Source: Augochlora pura (Eukaryota > Arthropoda > Insecta > Hymenoptera > Halictidae). From it: a stretch of DNA of 64,000 nucleotides. The position numbers and the translations under genes were made by a program. Position 1 is the first letter of the stretch. The number at the start of each line of letters is the position of its first letter. The stretch is taken from contig NC_135777.1 of assembly GCF_028453695.1 (NCBI RefSeq), positions 1,736,001 to 1,800,000 of the forward strand. Reading direction: 5' to 3'. The notes beneath the pieces were generated by a model that did no database searches, was not told the DNA's origin, and saw only the letters and a program-made list of their open reading frames with translations. This document shows positions 23,057-34,849 of the stretch, one piece after another.

Positions 23057-24611
23057 AGTTGAAGATTATGCTTTCCGCCATCATCCGCATGAATCACATT
23101 ATTTGTATTATTTAACCAACATTATACGTTGGATAAATATCTATAAACGATGCACTCTTACACACTCTTTCTGTGAACTAGAATTTTACTCTCTCATCAC
23201 GCGTTTAATTAATATCGTTTACGTTATCAAAAAGTAGTGGAATCAAGCTTCAAAATCATTCAAATTTCATCAGTATAAATATTGGCAAAGTTATAATAAT
23301 TTGAATATTAGAAAAGCATTGCTCTCTTTTCCCAAACAAACACTCCATTATGCAGCGTCCGCCAGACTCCTCACACCAAGACTTACCCAACGCATACATA
23401 TCACAATAATCTCGTCAACGTTGATTCGTTACCCGCGATTAGGGATACGCGAATCGCAGGCGCTACGATCGAGAATTTCCTTCCGGTAGTTCCTTAACGA
23501 CCGTGTCTCGGATAGGAGCCGCGCTTCTGTCGCGAAGGTCGCTTCAGAGAAATCATGAAAACCGACAACGGGGAGACCTTTCTGTCGCTTTCAATTCGTC
23601 CTGGCCGTCTCCCGCGGCTCGACCTCATTAAATTTATTATTTCCCGACATCAGTCAGAACTATCTCCTAATTTTCCGGGGGGGCGTAGGCGGCGCGGCGT
23701 GGGTCGTCTCGTTACGCGGAGGATTTATAAAATTCTCCATCGGCCCGTAATGAGAGGACGTGTTTTCGCTTCGGGATAACGCGCTCTAATTACGCGGGAC
23801 GCGGACCCATGGTATCGCGTCCTTGAGAATGCCCGGTGGTATTCGCCGAATGAGTTATTCGCCTTATCTCGCCGTTCTCATCGAAGCAAATTGGTAGCGC
23901 TGCGCTAATTCCTTCTCCGCGTGGACCGCCGTTGCTTCCTTGTCCGGGTCGCTTTCGCGCTAAATCCTTTCAATGGCGGGACAAACTACGCTCAAAAACG
24001 ACGTATTTGATGAAAATTGTGTAATGTGTAGACTGTGGTTGTTTCTGCAAAATGGAGAATTTCAATGCTGATGTTAAGTGATTGAATAAAAATGCATTGT
24101 TTCTCATAACATACCGTTTGCTTTTATAAAAATATATTATATATATTATAAACAATATATAAATAGATGATATATATTTTTTTACTCACTATTAAAATTA
24201 TTTCTGTAATTACATACATTCTAACATATTACAGGTCCAGTTAAACGTCTCTTTTTCATTTTTGAGAAGCGAACATTACTTATAATGAAAGCACGCTACA
24301 TTAAAGTAATATAATAAACGTTAAATATAAAATTTTAAATAATGAAAACCGCGGTCGAGTACAAAATGAGATATTAAACTATTTGACGGTGAGAGGAACA
24401 GCTTATGGAAGTTTCGAGTACGTGCTGTACTAATAAAGTACTAACAGAGTTATTCTAATAAAACAGAGTACACAAATTATTGTAATAATTTTATTTAATC
24501 TCAATTTAATTTTTATTTAATTTCAAATTAACTATAATTAAATCAAGATCGAAACGAAACATTTCCAGCAACTTTTTGTTCTCATTTCGTACAGGAGCCT
24601 TTATAGCTCGC
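23057..24611. other. Mixed non-coding sequence
   Basis: AT-rich to about 23300, CpG-rich at 23330-23980, then AT-rich to 24611. No coding exon recognised. Confidence 0.4.
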
Positions 24612-24964
24612 TTAACTCTTTGCGCTCGAATGGCGAAACTGAGGCCTCACTCAGGATTATTATATTATATTCTAATCAAATTTTTATGATCATTAAATTT
24701 TTTTACTTTTAATGAACTGTTGAAAGTGTAGCTGTTATATGGAGACATATTCTATATACATATAGAGACATATTCTTGTATATGTATAGAGACATATAGA
24801 GACATATTCTTGTATATGTATAGAGACATATTCTTGTATATGTATAGAGACATATAGAGACTATACATAATACAAAATGTATAGACAAAATGTAAAATAA
24901 AAATACTGTAACCAACGATTATTTCTGATTTAGAGTCAAAATAGCTTCGAGTGCAAAGGGTTAA
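24612..24964. mobile_element. Complete TTAA MITE (CTCGAA family) with internal minisatellite
   Basis: TTAA at 24612-24615 and 24961-24964. Ends: TTAACTCTTTGCGCTCGAAT and, from the other side, TTAACCCTTTGCACTCGAAG. The left end continues GGCGAAACTGAGGC and then TCTAATCAAATTTTTATG, which matches the right end of 39440-39723 read backward, so the two are the same family. A 24-bp minisatellite sits in the middle. No open frame apart from the repeat. Confidence 0.85.
24761..24862. repeat. 24-bp minisatellite inside a MITE
   Basis: Repeats of TAGAGACATATTCTTGTATA plus four bases, some with an extra TAGAGACA unit. It lies wholly inside the TTAA element 24612-24964. Confidence 0.85.
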
Positions 24965-25860
24965 TTTTCGAAGAAATTCTCGCTTGTCAAACTCGGCGGC
25001 GAGTATCAACGAGTTCCGGCGAGTTCCGGCGAGTTTCGGCGGACGAGAACGCGACCCCGGCCCCGTCGAAAGTCCAGGCGTAATTTTCCGCTCGGAAAGA
25101 AATGCGGCGGATTTTCGGGCGAGATTTTCGAAGCGAAACCGAGCCTAGTCGTTCGCGGATAATCGGGGGGAATCTAGCCGATCGGTTGACTTCCGCGAAC
25201 GTTCGCGGAATGCGGACCCCGGGAAAGCCGGAGGCGCTCGGAACTTCGCAATTTCTATCCTGTCTGGCGACGTGACACACCCGAGGGACTTTGATTCTTC
25301 GTCAAACTTTAAGTCCCCCGCCTGTTCTGGCCGCGCCTGCTCGTCGGAACAATTCGATCCCTTCGAGGATATAATATTTTCAAAGCAACGGCGCACTCGG
25401 CGGAAGCTTAAATCCTTAAATTTTATTTCGAGCGGAAACCGTGCCCGTACTTCTTGCCGAGCGTGTGGCTCTCCGCTCTTTGCTCTTCTCTGCTACGCCA
25501 TTTATCGGCACACCGTCTCTCGGACGCAATCGATTTATACGACAGGAAATTTATATTTTCATTCGAAAACAGACCCTCGCTAACCTGACCGGCTTCCTTC
25601 CAACAGTATCCACGATACGATAACTCGGATATGCTTGTTTTCATTCGTTGCGATAGCTGAAACAGAGAAGACGGAGTTCTCTTACGATATTTTTATATTT
25701 GTACAGTTTACGTTATCGTTAAACGATCAATAATATTTTGTCTTCTTTTTTAACCTCGCGGTATGCATTGATGCGCATATGCGTCTACCGCATTATAGCC
25801 TGTTCTACATTATATTCTACCCTATTCCATACTATTCCAATATAACACAATACATTAACC
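24965..25860. other. GC-rich non-coding block
   Basis: CpG-rich to about 25640, with a short GTTCCGGCGA repeat at 25013-25040, then AT-rich. No gene recognised. Confidence 0.4.
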
Positions 25861-26122
25861 TTAATCCTCTTAGTGCCGGGCGGGAAAGCCAAATTTTACG
25901 GTTGTACCAGCGTTTGGGAAAAGGCTCATAAGAACCAAACAAAAAGCAATATTTACTTAATTCAAAGAGCAGTGTATTATGGACGAAATCGAGAATGAAA
26001 GAGTGATATCAATTTTTCTAAATTCATTGGAAATTACATAAATAAGAAAGGTATAAGTATAGGCACATTTCGCCACTTCAGCGCGGGCCGATATATCGTC
26101 CCTCCGACACTAAGACGGTTAA
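25861..26122. mobile_element. Complete TTAA MITE (CTTAGTG family)
   Basis: TTAA at 25861-25864 and 26119-26122. Left end TTAATCCTCTTAGTGCCGGG; right end from the other side TTAACCGTCTTAGTGTCGGA, about 80 percent identical. The palindrome CGATATATCG (26089-26098) lies 20 bases inside the right TTAA. The interior is non-coding. Confidence 0.75.
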
Positions 26123-26449
26123 ACAACAAATATCGATTTCGCATAAAAATAGTAAGAAACCTATGGGACACCCTACTAAATGGGACACCATTCTCTCTGA
26201 CAACAGGTAACACGGACCTCGGCAGTCCGACAGAACCGCAGAAACTTGCCAGTGATTTTGCCGGGTCGCAGTCTTCGCAGACTCTATGCGCGAGCTCGGT
26301 TTAATTGCATCCGCGCGGCTATTTGCAAGTTTATCGGACGACGCCGCGGTCCCCGGCCCAAGTATTGGAAGTATTTAGCGAAGTTGCGTTTTTAATTGCA
26401 TGCAAATAAAATTCCCCTCTCCTAATGACCGAGCGTGCAATCTAGAGCA

Positions 26450-26484
<35 letters not shown>

Positions 26485-27339
26485 GTTTAAAAGCGTTTTC
26501 TCCCCCACAGTTGGCTTGCGACGAAGTTCGTAACGAATGTCGGTGGGTGGGGCAGCGGAAGGGGGGCGCTCTACATCTGAACTGCATGGGAATTGCATCG
26601 ATAAGAACAAAGGGGGAAAGAATAGAACGAATTTATTTCGTTGAGCTCGGGGTCCCGGGGGATGCCGGTCCTCCGACGGAAATGCCTCCGGGGAATTAGA
26701 TCGCGAACGGAGCTTATTGTTCCGTCGTGTTTATCACACTCTAATCCTGTTTCATTAATTAGCACGCGCAGCGAAACGCTAAATATTTCATCGCTTACGT
26801 TCGCCGCGTTGTCGGCGTTGCCCCCGTGGCATGTGTGTGTGTGCGCGCGCGCGCGACCGTCCAATTAAATCAGCGATTCATCTTCGTCCGAGGTGACAAC
26901 CGGCGTCCTTCTTCTCCCCCAACATCCTCCCCGCGCCTTTATGTTTAATTTACGTCGGAAATATTACTACCGATATGTCAGCCGACCGGATAATTATTAC
27001 ATTTCGTCCTCGCGCCCGCTTCCCGGCCATCCGTCCGAAGCAATTATTTAATTGGCAGCCGCCTGTCCCGAGCGGAAATCCAGAGAGCGCCGGATGTTCT
27101 TCCGTATTTATTCGGCGAATGAATAAATAGTTAGAACGCTGCAACGAGATATTTAGCAGTCGCTATGGTAATACGTATGGAGACTGCGGACGTCCGACTT
27201 CCGGCGCGATTTTGCTACTTCCGAGGTTCGATTATTTCGATGTTTATATGTAGAATCAAGCGCGATTATAGATTCATTTAATTAGAAGCCGTGCGTCGAT
27301 TCAGCGATTTTTCTCCACGGCGTATGGACGCTATTGAAA
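26123..27339. other. GC-rich non-coding block
   Basis: Contains a short ACCTATGGGACACCC sequence at 26161 (opposite strand of the mariner-like end at 13826), a (GA)n at 26452-26482 and a (TG)/(CG) run near 26831-26856. No coding exon recognised. Confidence 0.4.
26452..26482. repeat. (GA)n microsatellite
   Basis: About 15 uninterrupted GA units. Confidence 0.95.
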
Positions 27340-27341
27340 TA

Positions 27342-27678
27342 TCGGGTTCTTCCGAAAGTAATTTCGTCTCTGCCGACAGAGGATTTTATAAAATATAGAT
27401 CTTTCGCCAACCGACTGTCACCATTTTAAACATTTATGACAGTTTTTACGGGCTAAATAGTATATAAATGAAGACAGTCTGAAATGTTCCATATCAGAGT
27501 TTATTGATTCTAGAGATCAGAATTTGTTTAAGACGGGCATTTCTGTATTGAAATCTCGTTGAAAAAGGTATAGCAAACCAAACTGGCCATATTTTGATTA
27601 AATCAACAGCTTTTGAAAAAAGATACACAGTTTTATATATTAACTTAAACATCCGACATTTCATGTGCACCAACCTAA
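27342..27678 (-). mobile_element. Internally deleted mariner relic
   Basis: Flanked by TA (27340-27341 and 27679-27680). On the minus strand it begins TTAGGTTGGTGCACATGAAA and ends CGAAATTACTTTCGGAAGAA then CCCGA, both typical of mariner termini. Near the middle, on the minus strand, GGTTTGCTATACC and TTTTTCAACGAGATTTC are also mariner-like. At 337 bp it is far shorter than a full mariner of about 1.3 kb, so the transposase is deleted. Confidence 0.7.
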
Positions 27679-27680
27679 TA

Positions 27681-27731
27681 GAATAATTTTAGTGGTACCT
27701 CAGAGTCAGCTCTCGAGTGAAAAGGGTTAAT
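27681..27731 (-). mobile_element. Truncated TTAA-element right end beside the mariner relic
   Basis: On the opposite strand TTAACCCTTTTCACTCGAGA, continuing GCTGACTCTGAGG. This matches the CTCGAA family (compare ACTGAGGC at 24637). Only about 50 bp remain. The mariner relic directly abuts it, suggesting mariner inserted into the element or the junction was deleted. Confidence 0.5.
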
Positions 27732-28569
27732 CGTCGCACCATATAGCCACCGCTGTAACGCACCACGTAACACAGTTCCATCCGGTCGATCTCTCGCGGT
27801 GGAAATAAAGCGTGTCCGTCGAATTTTCAAATCCATCCGAGAGGGATCGAAAAACTGGGTCCTTCGGGGATCGCGGGACCGGATTACGGCGATTCCCCCG
27901 GGTGGATTAAACGCTTCCGAATTTTCGAGCGGTAGGATCGGGATCGTTGAATTTCGGCGGCTGATTAGAAAGTAAGAAGCGGGTCTCGTCGTCGACGCCG
28001 CACGTCCCCGCGGATGTGTAAGCAATAAAACGAACGCTATTTGTTCGACGGGCGAGTTTTACGAGCGAACGGTCCGCATTCAGTGGCGGGCGACGTCGGC
28101 GAAGTGGCCCGTATAAAAGGAGGCAGGAAAGCCGTGAACCGCCAAGTGGCGTCCACTAAAGTGGACCGCGTGAAAAGCGCCTTATTGTCGGGCTCGGTCC
28201 TTTGCCAGACCCCTTTCTCTCTCTCTCTCTCTCGCTCTCGCTCTCTCTTGCTCGCTTACACACTTACCGGTCTCTCTCTTCAGCCGAGGCACTTCCTATC
28301 GCGATCGACGCCGTCCGACAAAGTCGTGCTTTCAGCGAAGGAGATACCGCGGAGCGACAAAGCGAGGAAGAAAGAAACAAGACCCGCGCCCCGCAGCTTC
28401 CTGCGAAAATCGACGTCTATTTTTCGGCCGCGAGACTCGCAAACGCCGGGGATTCAGACGTAACCCGCGATCTATCGCCGCGGCGTGATCTTCGAAAAGA
28501 AAGAGAGAGAGAGCTTCGCGTTTGATGGAAATATTTGGTGCCGACGCAATTTCGTTCTGTTTTTCTTAG
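27732..28569. other. GC-rich non-coding block with (CT)n
   Basis: CpG-rich with a (CT)n/(CTCG)n tract at 28215-28250. Open frames through the tract are Leu/Ser repeats and not credible genes. Confidence 0.4.
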
Positions 28570-28908
28570 TTAATCCCTTGCGCTATAATAACGAGTCGGA
28601 CTCGTCGTGAAGATTTTATGCAAGCTCTACTCTAAATATAATATTTAGAAATATAATATCAATATATAATATCTACTCTTAATATAAATATAATATCTAC
28701 TCTTAATATATATTTATAAGAAAATAATATTATTAGTTTCTACTACATCGAAATAAAAATAAATTCTTCTGTCATCAAAGTATAGAAACAATGGTAAATA
28801 AAGATAATACAGGAAATAAAAAGAAGTTTAATTCTATTAGGAAAATTATTAAATGCTAAGAAGTGATAATCGTCGTAGCATGAAAGGAGCGATAGTGCAT
28901 GGGATTAA
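28570..28908. mobile_element. Complete TTAA MITE (GAGTC family) with subterminal palindrome
   Basis: TTAA at 28570-28573 and 28905-28908. Ends TTAATCCCTTGCGCTATAAT and, from the other side, TTAATCCCATGCACTATCGC. The odd palindrome ACGAGTCGGACTCGT occupies 28591-28605. The left 60 bp match the right end of 47697-48191 read backward, with AAGATTTTATGCAAGCTCTAC conserved against AAGATTTCATGCAAGATCTAC. No open frame. Confidence 0.8.
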
Positions 28909-30032
28909 TCCTGCGGTGGACAAGTGGGTTTTTATCAAAAATAAAATATTGCACGGATAAGAAATGTAAAATATGGTATGCTGTGTTTTATATTGTGAAA
29001 TATTATTAGAGAATATTGTGAAATATTATTAGAGAATATTGTGAAATATTATTAGAGAATATTGTGAAATATTATTAGAGAATATTGTGAAATATTATTA
29101 GAGAATATTGTATAATGTCTTTATAACAGATGAAAAAGATTGGGAATATATATTGGAGCATAGAAGTAATAATGAAATAGATGTTTATATTTAATATATA
29201 CTATAATATTTATGTTTGAAAGAATTTAAGGATATTTCTCGATTCTTTTCTATTTATTGAAGTCGTGGATTAACAAGTAGATTTTTAGGCAAGTTCGTTT
29301 CCTTGAAATTGAATCGGACAATTTTTATTGATCGTAACGATAACCAATCGACTCATTATATTTATTTTAACAGAATTATCGAATATATAAATTCCTATGG
29401 CAATAACGTAAATTGTTTCTACGGCTTCTAGAACTGCCGTCGCAATTTACACTGTGTTTATTTTATACTTATCGATCCCCGAAGAATTCTTCCATATCTT
29501 CGCAATAACGAGATCACCGTGCGCCGTTGCTAGATCGTTGCACGCTGTTTGCGAGATCGCAGTATGCCGTTGCGGTTCGCCGCCGCGCCGGATGCAGCGG
29601 AACGCTGCGTACGCGAGAGAAATCTGTTTGGCGAAATTCGACTGCCGCGTGGGCAGCCTAATTACAGGGTGGCGTGGGGGAACACTCGCGGAAAAAAGCA
29701 GACGTCCCGCAAAGAATAAACGGCTGACGGCGGGGGCGTTAACGCGGAAGGAACACAGGGGATTAACAGGTTCTTCTGTTCGCCGTGGGCGCGTTAATTA
29801 CAAGAAAACGAGTCGTTACCGTTGCATCACCGCGGCCGCTGACCAAAGGCGGATATTTTTCACGGTTTCCCGGCCCGCCGATAAATTCAACGACGCACAG
29901 TGGTCCGGATTAACGTAAGGTGTGCCACTGCCCCGTAACTCTTCATTCGTAAAAGATATAAACGCGAAACTTGGATCGATCAATGAAATAATGTCAGATT
30001 AAGGACTAATTAAGGAAAACACATTCATTTTA
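28909..30032. other. AT-rich, then GC-rich non-coding sequence up to the gap
   Basis: AT-rich with a 23-bp array to 29110, then unique AT-rich DNA, then CpG-rich from 29460 to about 29930. The + strand open frame at 29454-29918 (154 codons) has no recognisable domain. Confidence 0.4.
28995..29109. repeat. 23-bp tandem repeat
   Basis: Five identical copies of GTGAAATATTATTAGAGAAT plus ATT. Perfect identity implies recent expansion. Confidence 0.95.
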
Positions 30033-30132
30033 NNNNNNNNNNNNNNNNNNNNNNNNNNNNNNNNNNNNNNNNNNNNNNNNNNNNNNNNNNNNNNNNNNNN
30101 NNNNNNNNNNNNNNNNNNNNNNNNNNNNNNNN
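30033..30132. other. Assembly gap (100 N) inside a Tc1-like element
   Basis: Exactly 100 N. The sequence directly after it is the right end of a Tc1-like repeat, so the gap probably hides the rest of that high-copy element. Confidence 0.95.
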
Positions 30133-30161
30133 GAGGGTACGAATACTTATGGGACTGACTG
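30133..30161 (-). mobile_element. Tc1-like right end (same family as 1601-1897)
   Basis: On the minus strand CAGTCAGTCCCATAAGTATT then CGTACCC, differing from the left end of 1601-1897 at a single base, followed outward by TA. The rest of the element is inside the gap. Confidence 0.8.
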
Positions 30162-30163
30162 TA

Positions 30164-31139
30164 GTTGCCAACCCAATACGAATTACGAATGTTCGTCGAA
30201 TTGAAGAAAAAATGACGAATTTTCGCCATGTGAACGAATATGTGTTCAACAATTATCGATTTCGAAAAATTGATTCTCAGAATGTGATTGAATCGTTCGA
30301 ACGGAACCGCTGTGTGCACGCGTGTCAGCGTCGTTATGCACTCGACACTGCAGTGCGGATATGCGGTAGAATGGCAGCGGTGCGCCCTGGCGGCGGTGCA
30401 AACCGAAATATTTAGGGAAACGTTTGCAAGAACAATGATTAAAGGCGCGCCATCGACCGGGAAGCCCTATTTCATTAGAGAGGATGTATCGTCGAAAAGA
30501 AATTCCACGGATTCCGCGCGCGCTCTCAATGTTCTTCCCGTTGAGTAATTATTTCCCTTTCGTGCGGTAACCGGCGCTAAAAAACTTGTTTCCTTTGATA
30601 CTCCTTGCCAAGAACGCGCGCAGCTCGGTTCTGTTTAGGGACGCTTTGTAACGTCGACAATCCTATTCAAGGACCGCGGCAGGAAGTATAGCGAACAGTA
30701 ATTCACCGTTTATTTGTGCGACTGGCCTTTAACTACCTGGCCTGTGTACAGCCAGATTTAACTACTGTACCAACCGTCCGCCATTGTTTCTTGCGAACGC
30801 GGCCGCCGTTGGTTCGCGCCAATCGATTAAAGTTATCTTCGTGCGACCGTTTATCGTCGGAAAAATTCACCGTATATACTTTGCCGGCATTTCGAGTATT
30901 TTACGTCCAAATTTCTTCTCGCTTTTCTCTATTTATTTATTATTTTTACTATTACGTTTACTACTTATATCGTGTACAAAGTTTAGTTTTATTTTCAATC
31001 TTTACGTTTGGGAAAAATAATTGATTTGATATATAGATAATACTTTGTGTTCATTTTATAATTTTATTTGCATTTATATGATAATTTTATTGATGTCATT
31101 GTGAGTTATACACAATTAAAGGTATGCTAAGTTGAAGGA
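30164..31139. other. Mixed non-coding sequence
   Basis: GC-balanced to about 30900, then AT-rich. Open frames of 88 and 102 codons have no known domain. Confidence 0.35.
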
Positions 31140-31189
31140 TGATGTTGATTTAGGAAGACTGTGTGAAGTAAGAGCGTTAAAATTGCCGT

Positions 31190-31440
31190 GTTTAAGACGT
31201 CTTTAAGATGTCTTTAAGATGTCTTAGCGACTTCCCAAATTGGACGTTCTTCTAACATCTGAAATGTGACGACTTAGAGACGTCTGTTTTCGGATGTAAG
31301 ATGTTCAGATCTAAAATTGACGTGAAATGAACGTCTTTAAGACGTTCAGTGATTATTGGGTAAATTTTTAAATATTTCCTTTAAACATGTCAAAATTTAA
31401 AAACATCTGTTTTCGGATGTTTTTGAGACGTTTAAAGATA
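31190..31440. repeat. Degenerate GACGTCTTTAAGATGTC repeat region
   Basis: Multiple variants of GACGTCTTTAAGA and GATGTCTTTAAGA, plus two copies of CTGTTTTCGGATGT (31288 and 31407). GAACGTCTTTAAGACGTTC (31329-31347) is a palindrome around one central base. This is probably the body of a short interspersed or MITE-like repeat. No open frame. Confidence 0.6.
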
Positions 31441-31551
31441 CGATCTCTATAATTAGAAAGACTGAGCGAAAATATGTAACACAGTGAGCAGGACATCTCA
31501 GAGAATGTAATTTCCCTCAGACACAATATATTATTCTCAAAACGCTCAACT

Positions 31552-31798
31552 TTAACCCTTTGCAGTCAAAGCCATTTAATCTATAAATTTAAAATAATTT
31601 GTCCGACTTCCAGCGCTTTTATTTCATATAACATCAAATATTGCCGATTATTAAGCATATGAAAATGCATATTGCGACTCGCACGACAATTACACTTACA
31701 ATAGTTATTAATAAATCTGTTGTTACAAAATTCACATTGAAACCTGATTTAATAATTTCGGCAATGCCCCAGAATGCACACCGAATGTAAAGGGTTCA
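31552..31798. mobile_element. TTAA MITE (CCCTTTGCA type), right TTAA mutated
   Basis: Left end TTAACCCTTTGCAGTCAAAG then CCATTTAATC. Right end from the other side TTGAACCCTTTACATTCGG. The interior is AT-rich and related in length and composition to the CTCGAA family. Confidence 0.6.
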
Positions 31799-32956
31799 AT
31801 ATTTCTCCTACCTAAAATATGTATTCAATTTCATGAATAATTCCTCATCTCCGAGCTCCATAGACCTCTGCAAATCGATACAATAAATTCAATAATTATC
31901 AATTCGTCAAAGTTGACATTTTCATTACACGTAACTGCATTCTTCAAACCTGGGTCCGCTCGTGCGCCGACCGCGCTTTATCCAGAAATTCCCTATACTT
32001 TCTCGCAGAACGTATTATTCGATTAAAATCGTCCTGTACGAGCACTCGAACGACGTGTCCCGAATCGCGTTCCACGCGGAGCCCGCTTCGGCCGGGACTT
32101 CGACCGAGAACGAGCGTAGCGAAATTTTAATTTTTCCACCGCATCGCCGCAATGTTTCGTAAATATCGAGTCACGCGCGATAACGCGAACCCACCTACAC
32201 GTGCACACACACACATACACGGGCGGGGAGCAACGTGTCAGCCACAGTCTCGTTCGGTCCCGCGGCGTTTCTATCAGCCTATCCGCGGCTCGATTCCTCG
32301 TTCGAGCGAGAACGATTCGATAACGCACACCGACGGCCCGTTCAGATAAGGCGGCAAGTACGTATCCATGCTTTCGCCCCGGGATAAGTGCTCGCGCGAA
32401 CGCCGCGTCCGTATGAATATGCAATTTTATATTCCACGGCCCCTCCGTCCTTGTCGTGTCGTGCCCGGCACAGCCCCGTCTCGAGCCCTGAAACTCGTCT
32501 CTCGGCGGAGCCATCGACGTCGCGACACCACACTGTTAACCAACACCGTTATCTTCGGCTCGTATAATCTTCCCGGCCGGCAGCATCGGGGCCACCTTGA
32601 TTTTTCGCATGAATTATGCCCGATATTCGCCCCTCGACAACCTCGCCGCGCCCCCCACCCCCTTCTCGTTCCGCCGCGAGTCGAGTTTCAAAGTGGAAGG
32701 GCTCGCCTTGTCCTTGCCAAGCCCGAGGGCTCATGCATTTAAATCTCGTTTCCCTTTGCCTTCCTTCGGTCCGACTAATCACTGGCTTGTTCTACTTACG
32801 GCGGCTGTTCGACTCGACCAAACACGGGCTTGCACCGGTTTCAAGTTATCGTTGTCCGTGGACAACCGCGTCTTATTTTACTCGCCGTCTTTTTAGGCGG
32901 ATTTACACTGTCCGACTAATAAGGATCGCACTACTTGGGCGAGTGTGTTCTTATTT
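31799..32956. other. GC-rich non-coding block
   Basis: CpG-rich from about 31950. The minus-strand frame at 32023-32514 (163 codons) is Arg-rich and overlapped by frames on the other strand. No domain recognised. Confidence 0.4.
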
Positions 32957-33400
32957 TTAACTCTTAGCTGACTTCATTTCTTAATTAATATCTCAGTCAA
33001 GTATTAAGTATGTGAGAGAGTGAATGTTTATGCTGATATATTCGGTATACGAAATTTCGAAAGAATTTCAATATGAAACAAAGTAGAGAAAATATGTTGC
33101 ACATTGATTTTTCACTGTTTATTTCATTTAATAAATTATTTTGATTTTATGGGGTATCCATGTTGTTGGATTGAACATCGAAGTGTTAATGGCAAAATAT
33201 TTCGCGGTTACGCTTAACTTGAATTTATAAAGAACGGAAAACGCATTAACATTTTAGCGACCTATAAATCGATTTTCTATCAGTAGTTTGGTATTTATTA
33301 TTGAGGTAAAAATGTTGGCTTGTACTACTGCAAGCTTTCATATTATTAAATACTTTTTAAAATATCAGATACATGTGAACCTACAATGTATTGTAGGTTC
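32957..33400. other. AT-rich sequence, possible decayed TTAA element
   Basis: TTAACTCTTAGCTGACTTC at about 32957 and, on the opposite strand, TTAACACTTCGATGTTC ending near 33190 could be two decayed ends. The match beyond TTAAC.CTT is weak. Confidence 0.25.
33377..33400. repeat. 24-base perfect inverted repeat
   Basis: GAACCTACAAT, GT, ATTGTAGGTTC: 11-base arms around two bases, able to extrude as a small cruciform. No flanking duplication was seen. Confidence 0.85.
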
Positions 33401-34402
33401 AATAAACGAACGGCTGTACTAATTACGAAGATTTATCTCCACTTCTTCGCCGTGATTTATAGAATAATTCTCTCGGTTCTCGCAGGTTTTAACGAAGAAT
33501 CAAACCCCGTACGGCACGGTGCACCTAGCGCCCGGTGTCTGACTAATGAACGTCTATACTACTTGCCCGCTATTCAGATTCCGAGCTGCCGTAAAATCTG
33601 TTTAATAAACAGACAGGCGGGCATTGGGAGTTTTCGAGCCATTTTTACCACGGTAGATTCATTCCATTACGTGGACTGCGCTCCCTACGCGCTGAAAAGA
33701 TGGCGGGGAACTTAATGTCGGCCGACGGTCCCCCTTTTCGGGGCAAACATACGCCGGTCATTAGTCGAATTTGTAAAACATGTGCACCGCGGCGAACGAG
33801 CTACGAGATCGTGACGAATGGCCCCAGCCACGCCGCTACGGAGTGCATTAGCAGCTACAAAAATATGCAATTTCACGGGGGCGCGTGTGCACGCAGTTCA
33901 GCGATAGCTCCGCGCGCGGTGATACGGAACAGCGAAATTATGGTCGGGACCTTTAAGAACGAAGACATCATTGGACATGCCGTGAGTGTTATTTAAAAAC
34001 GAGAGGATCGAACTTTGTCCATGAACTGATTGTTTGGTTTTCTTAGATCACGTGTCAGTGAGATCCTTTTATTTTTGACTTAAAGGGTAAAGTCTCTACT
34101 TTAATGTGTACTAACTGATTTTTACTGTCGACCTGGAAGATATTGAAAAATATTGAAAATCGCGGGTGAAGCGATGCCTCTTGGACTCGAAATATTGTTA
34201 AACTTTGAACTATCGTAACTCTGTTATAAAAAACCGTACAATAATGAAAATTGCATCAATCTTCAATGATGAAAAAAGCATCGTTTTACCCCTAATTAAC
34301 CATAAAATATAATAAACAATTGATCGAACATTAATTACAATAAATAATGATTAAACATGATTAAAATATATACGAATTAAAATAAATCTCGAGTGCCAAG
34401 GA
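33401..34402. other. Mixed non-coding sequence
   Basis: GC-balanced to about 34010, then AT-rich. No coding exon recognised. Confidence 0.35.
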
Positions 34403-34406
34403 TTAA
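34380..34406 (-). mobile_element. TTAA-element right end (CTCGA type)
   Basis: On the opposite strand TTAATCCTTGGCACTCGAGA, matching the CTCGAA family terminus with a few changes. A left end may be the TTAAAGGGTAAAG at 34080, but orientation and match are poor. Confidence 0.4.
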
Positions 34407-34849
34407 ACATTAAATATCTTCATAAATAATGCTCGAACATGACTCAACGAAATCCATTTTGGATTCAACAAGGAATATTTCACAAATATCAGTGACTCGA
34501 GTCCATAATCTCTCCTTGCAAGTTACGCGACGAACAAAAGACGCATTTAGGTGGGGCAGGCAACCAATTCCCTTTGTTCTTCGCATTGTTTACTTAGTCG
34601 ATAATGACCCGAAATCTGGACAAGTCGAAGCGTTTAGGTGGGGCGAGCGACTGATTCTCCTTCAACCTCGCGTCGATGAATTTGCCGGCGGAGGTCTGTG
34701 TTTAGGTTTCTGAATGGTACTATTCCTTTGTTCTCGGATTGCGTGCCTTTGCGTAGATTTTCTTAATTGCGATTCTGCCAAGTGGTTGCTGTTCGTGCGA
34801 GTGGGTAGATTTTTCCACTGTGATTTTTACCATCTTCGATAAATAGTTA

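Noticed and set aside
32957..33190. Pair of TTAAC.CTT ends as another MITE
   Set aside because: Similarity ends after about nine bases and the interior matches no family here; listed only as a possibility.
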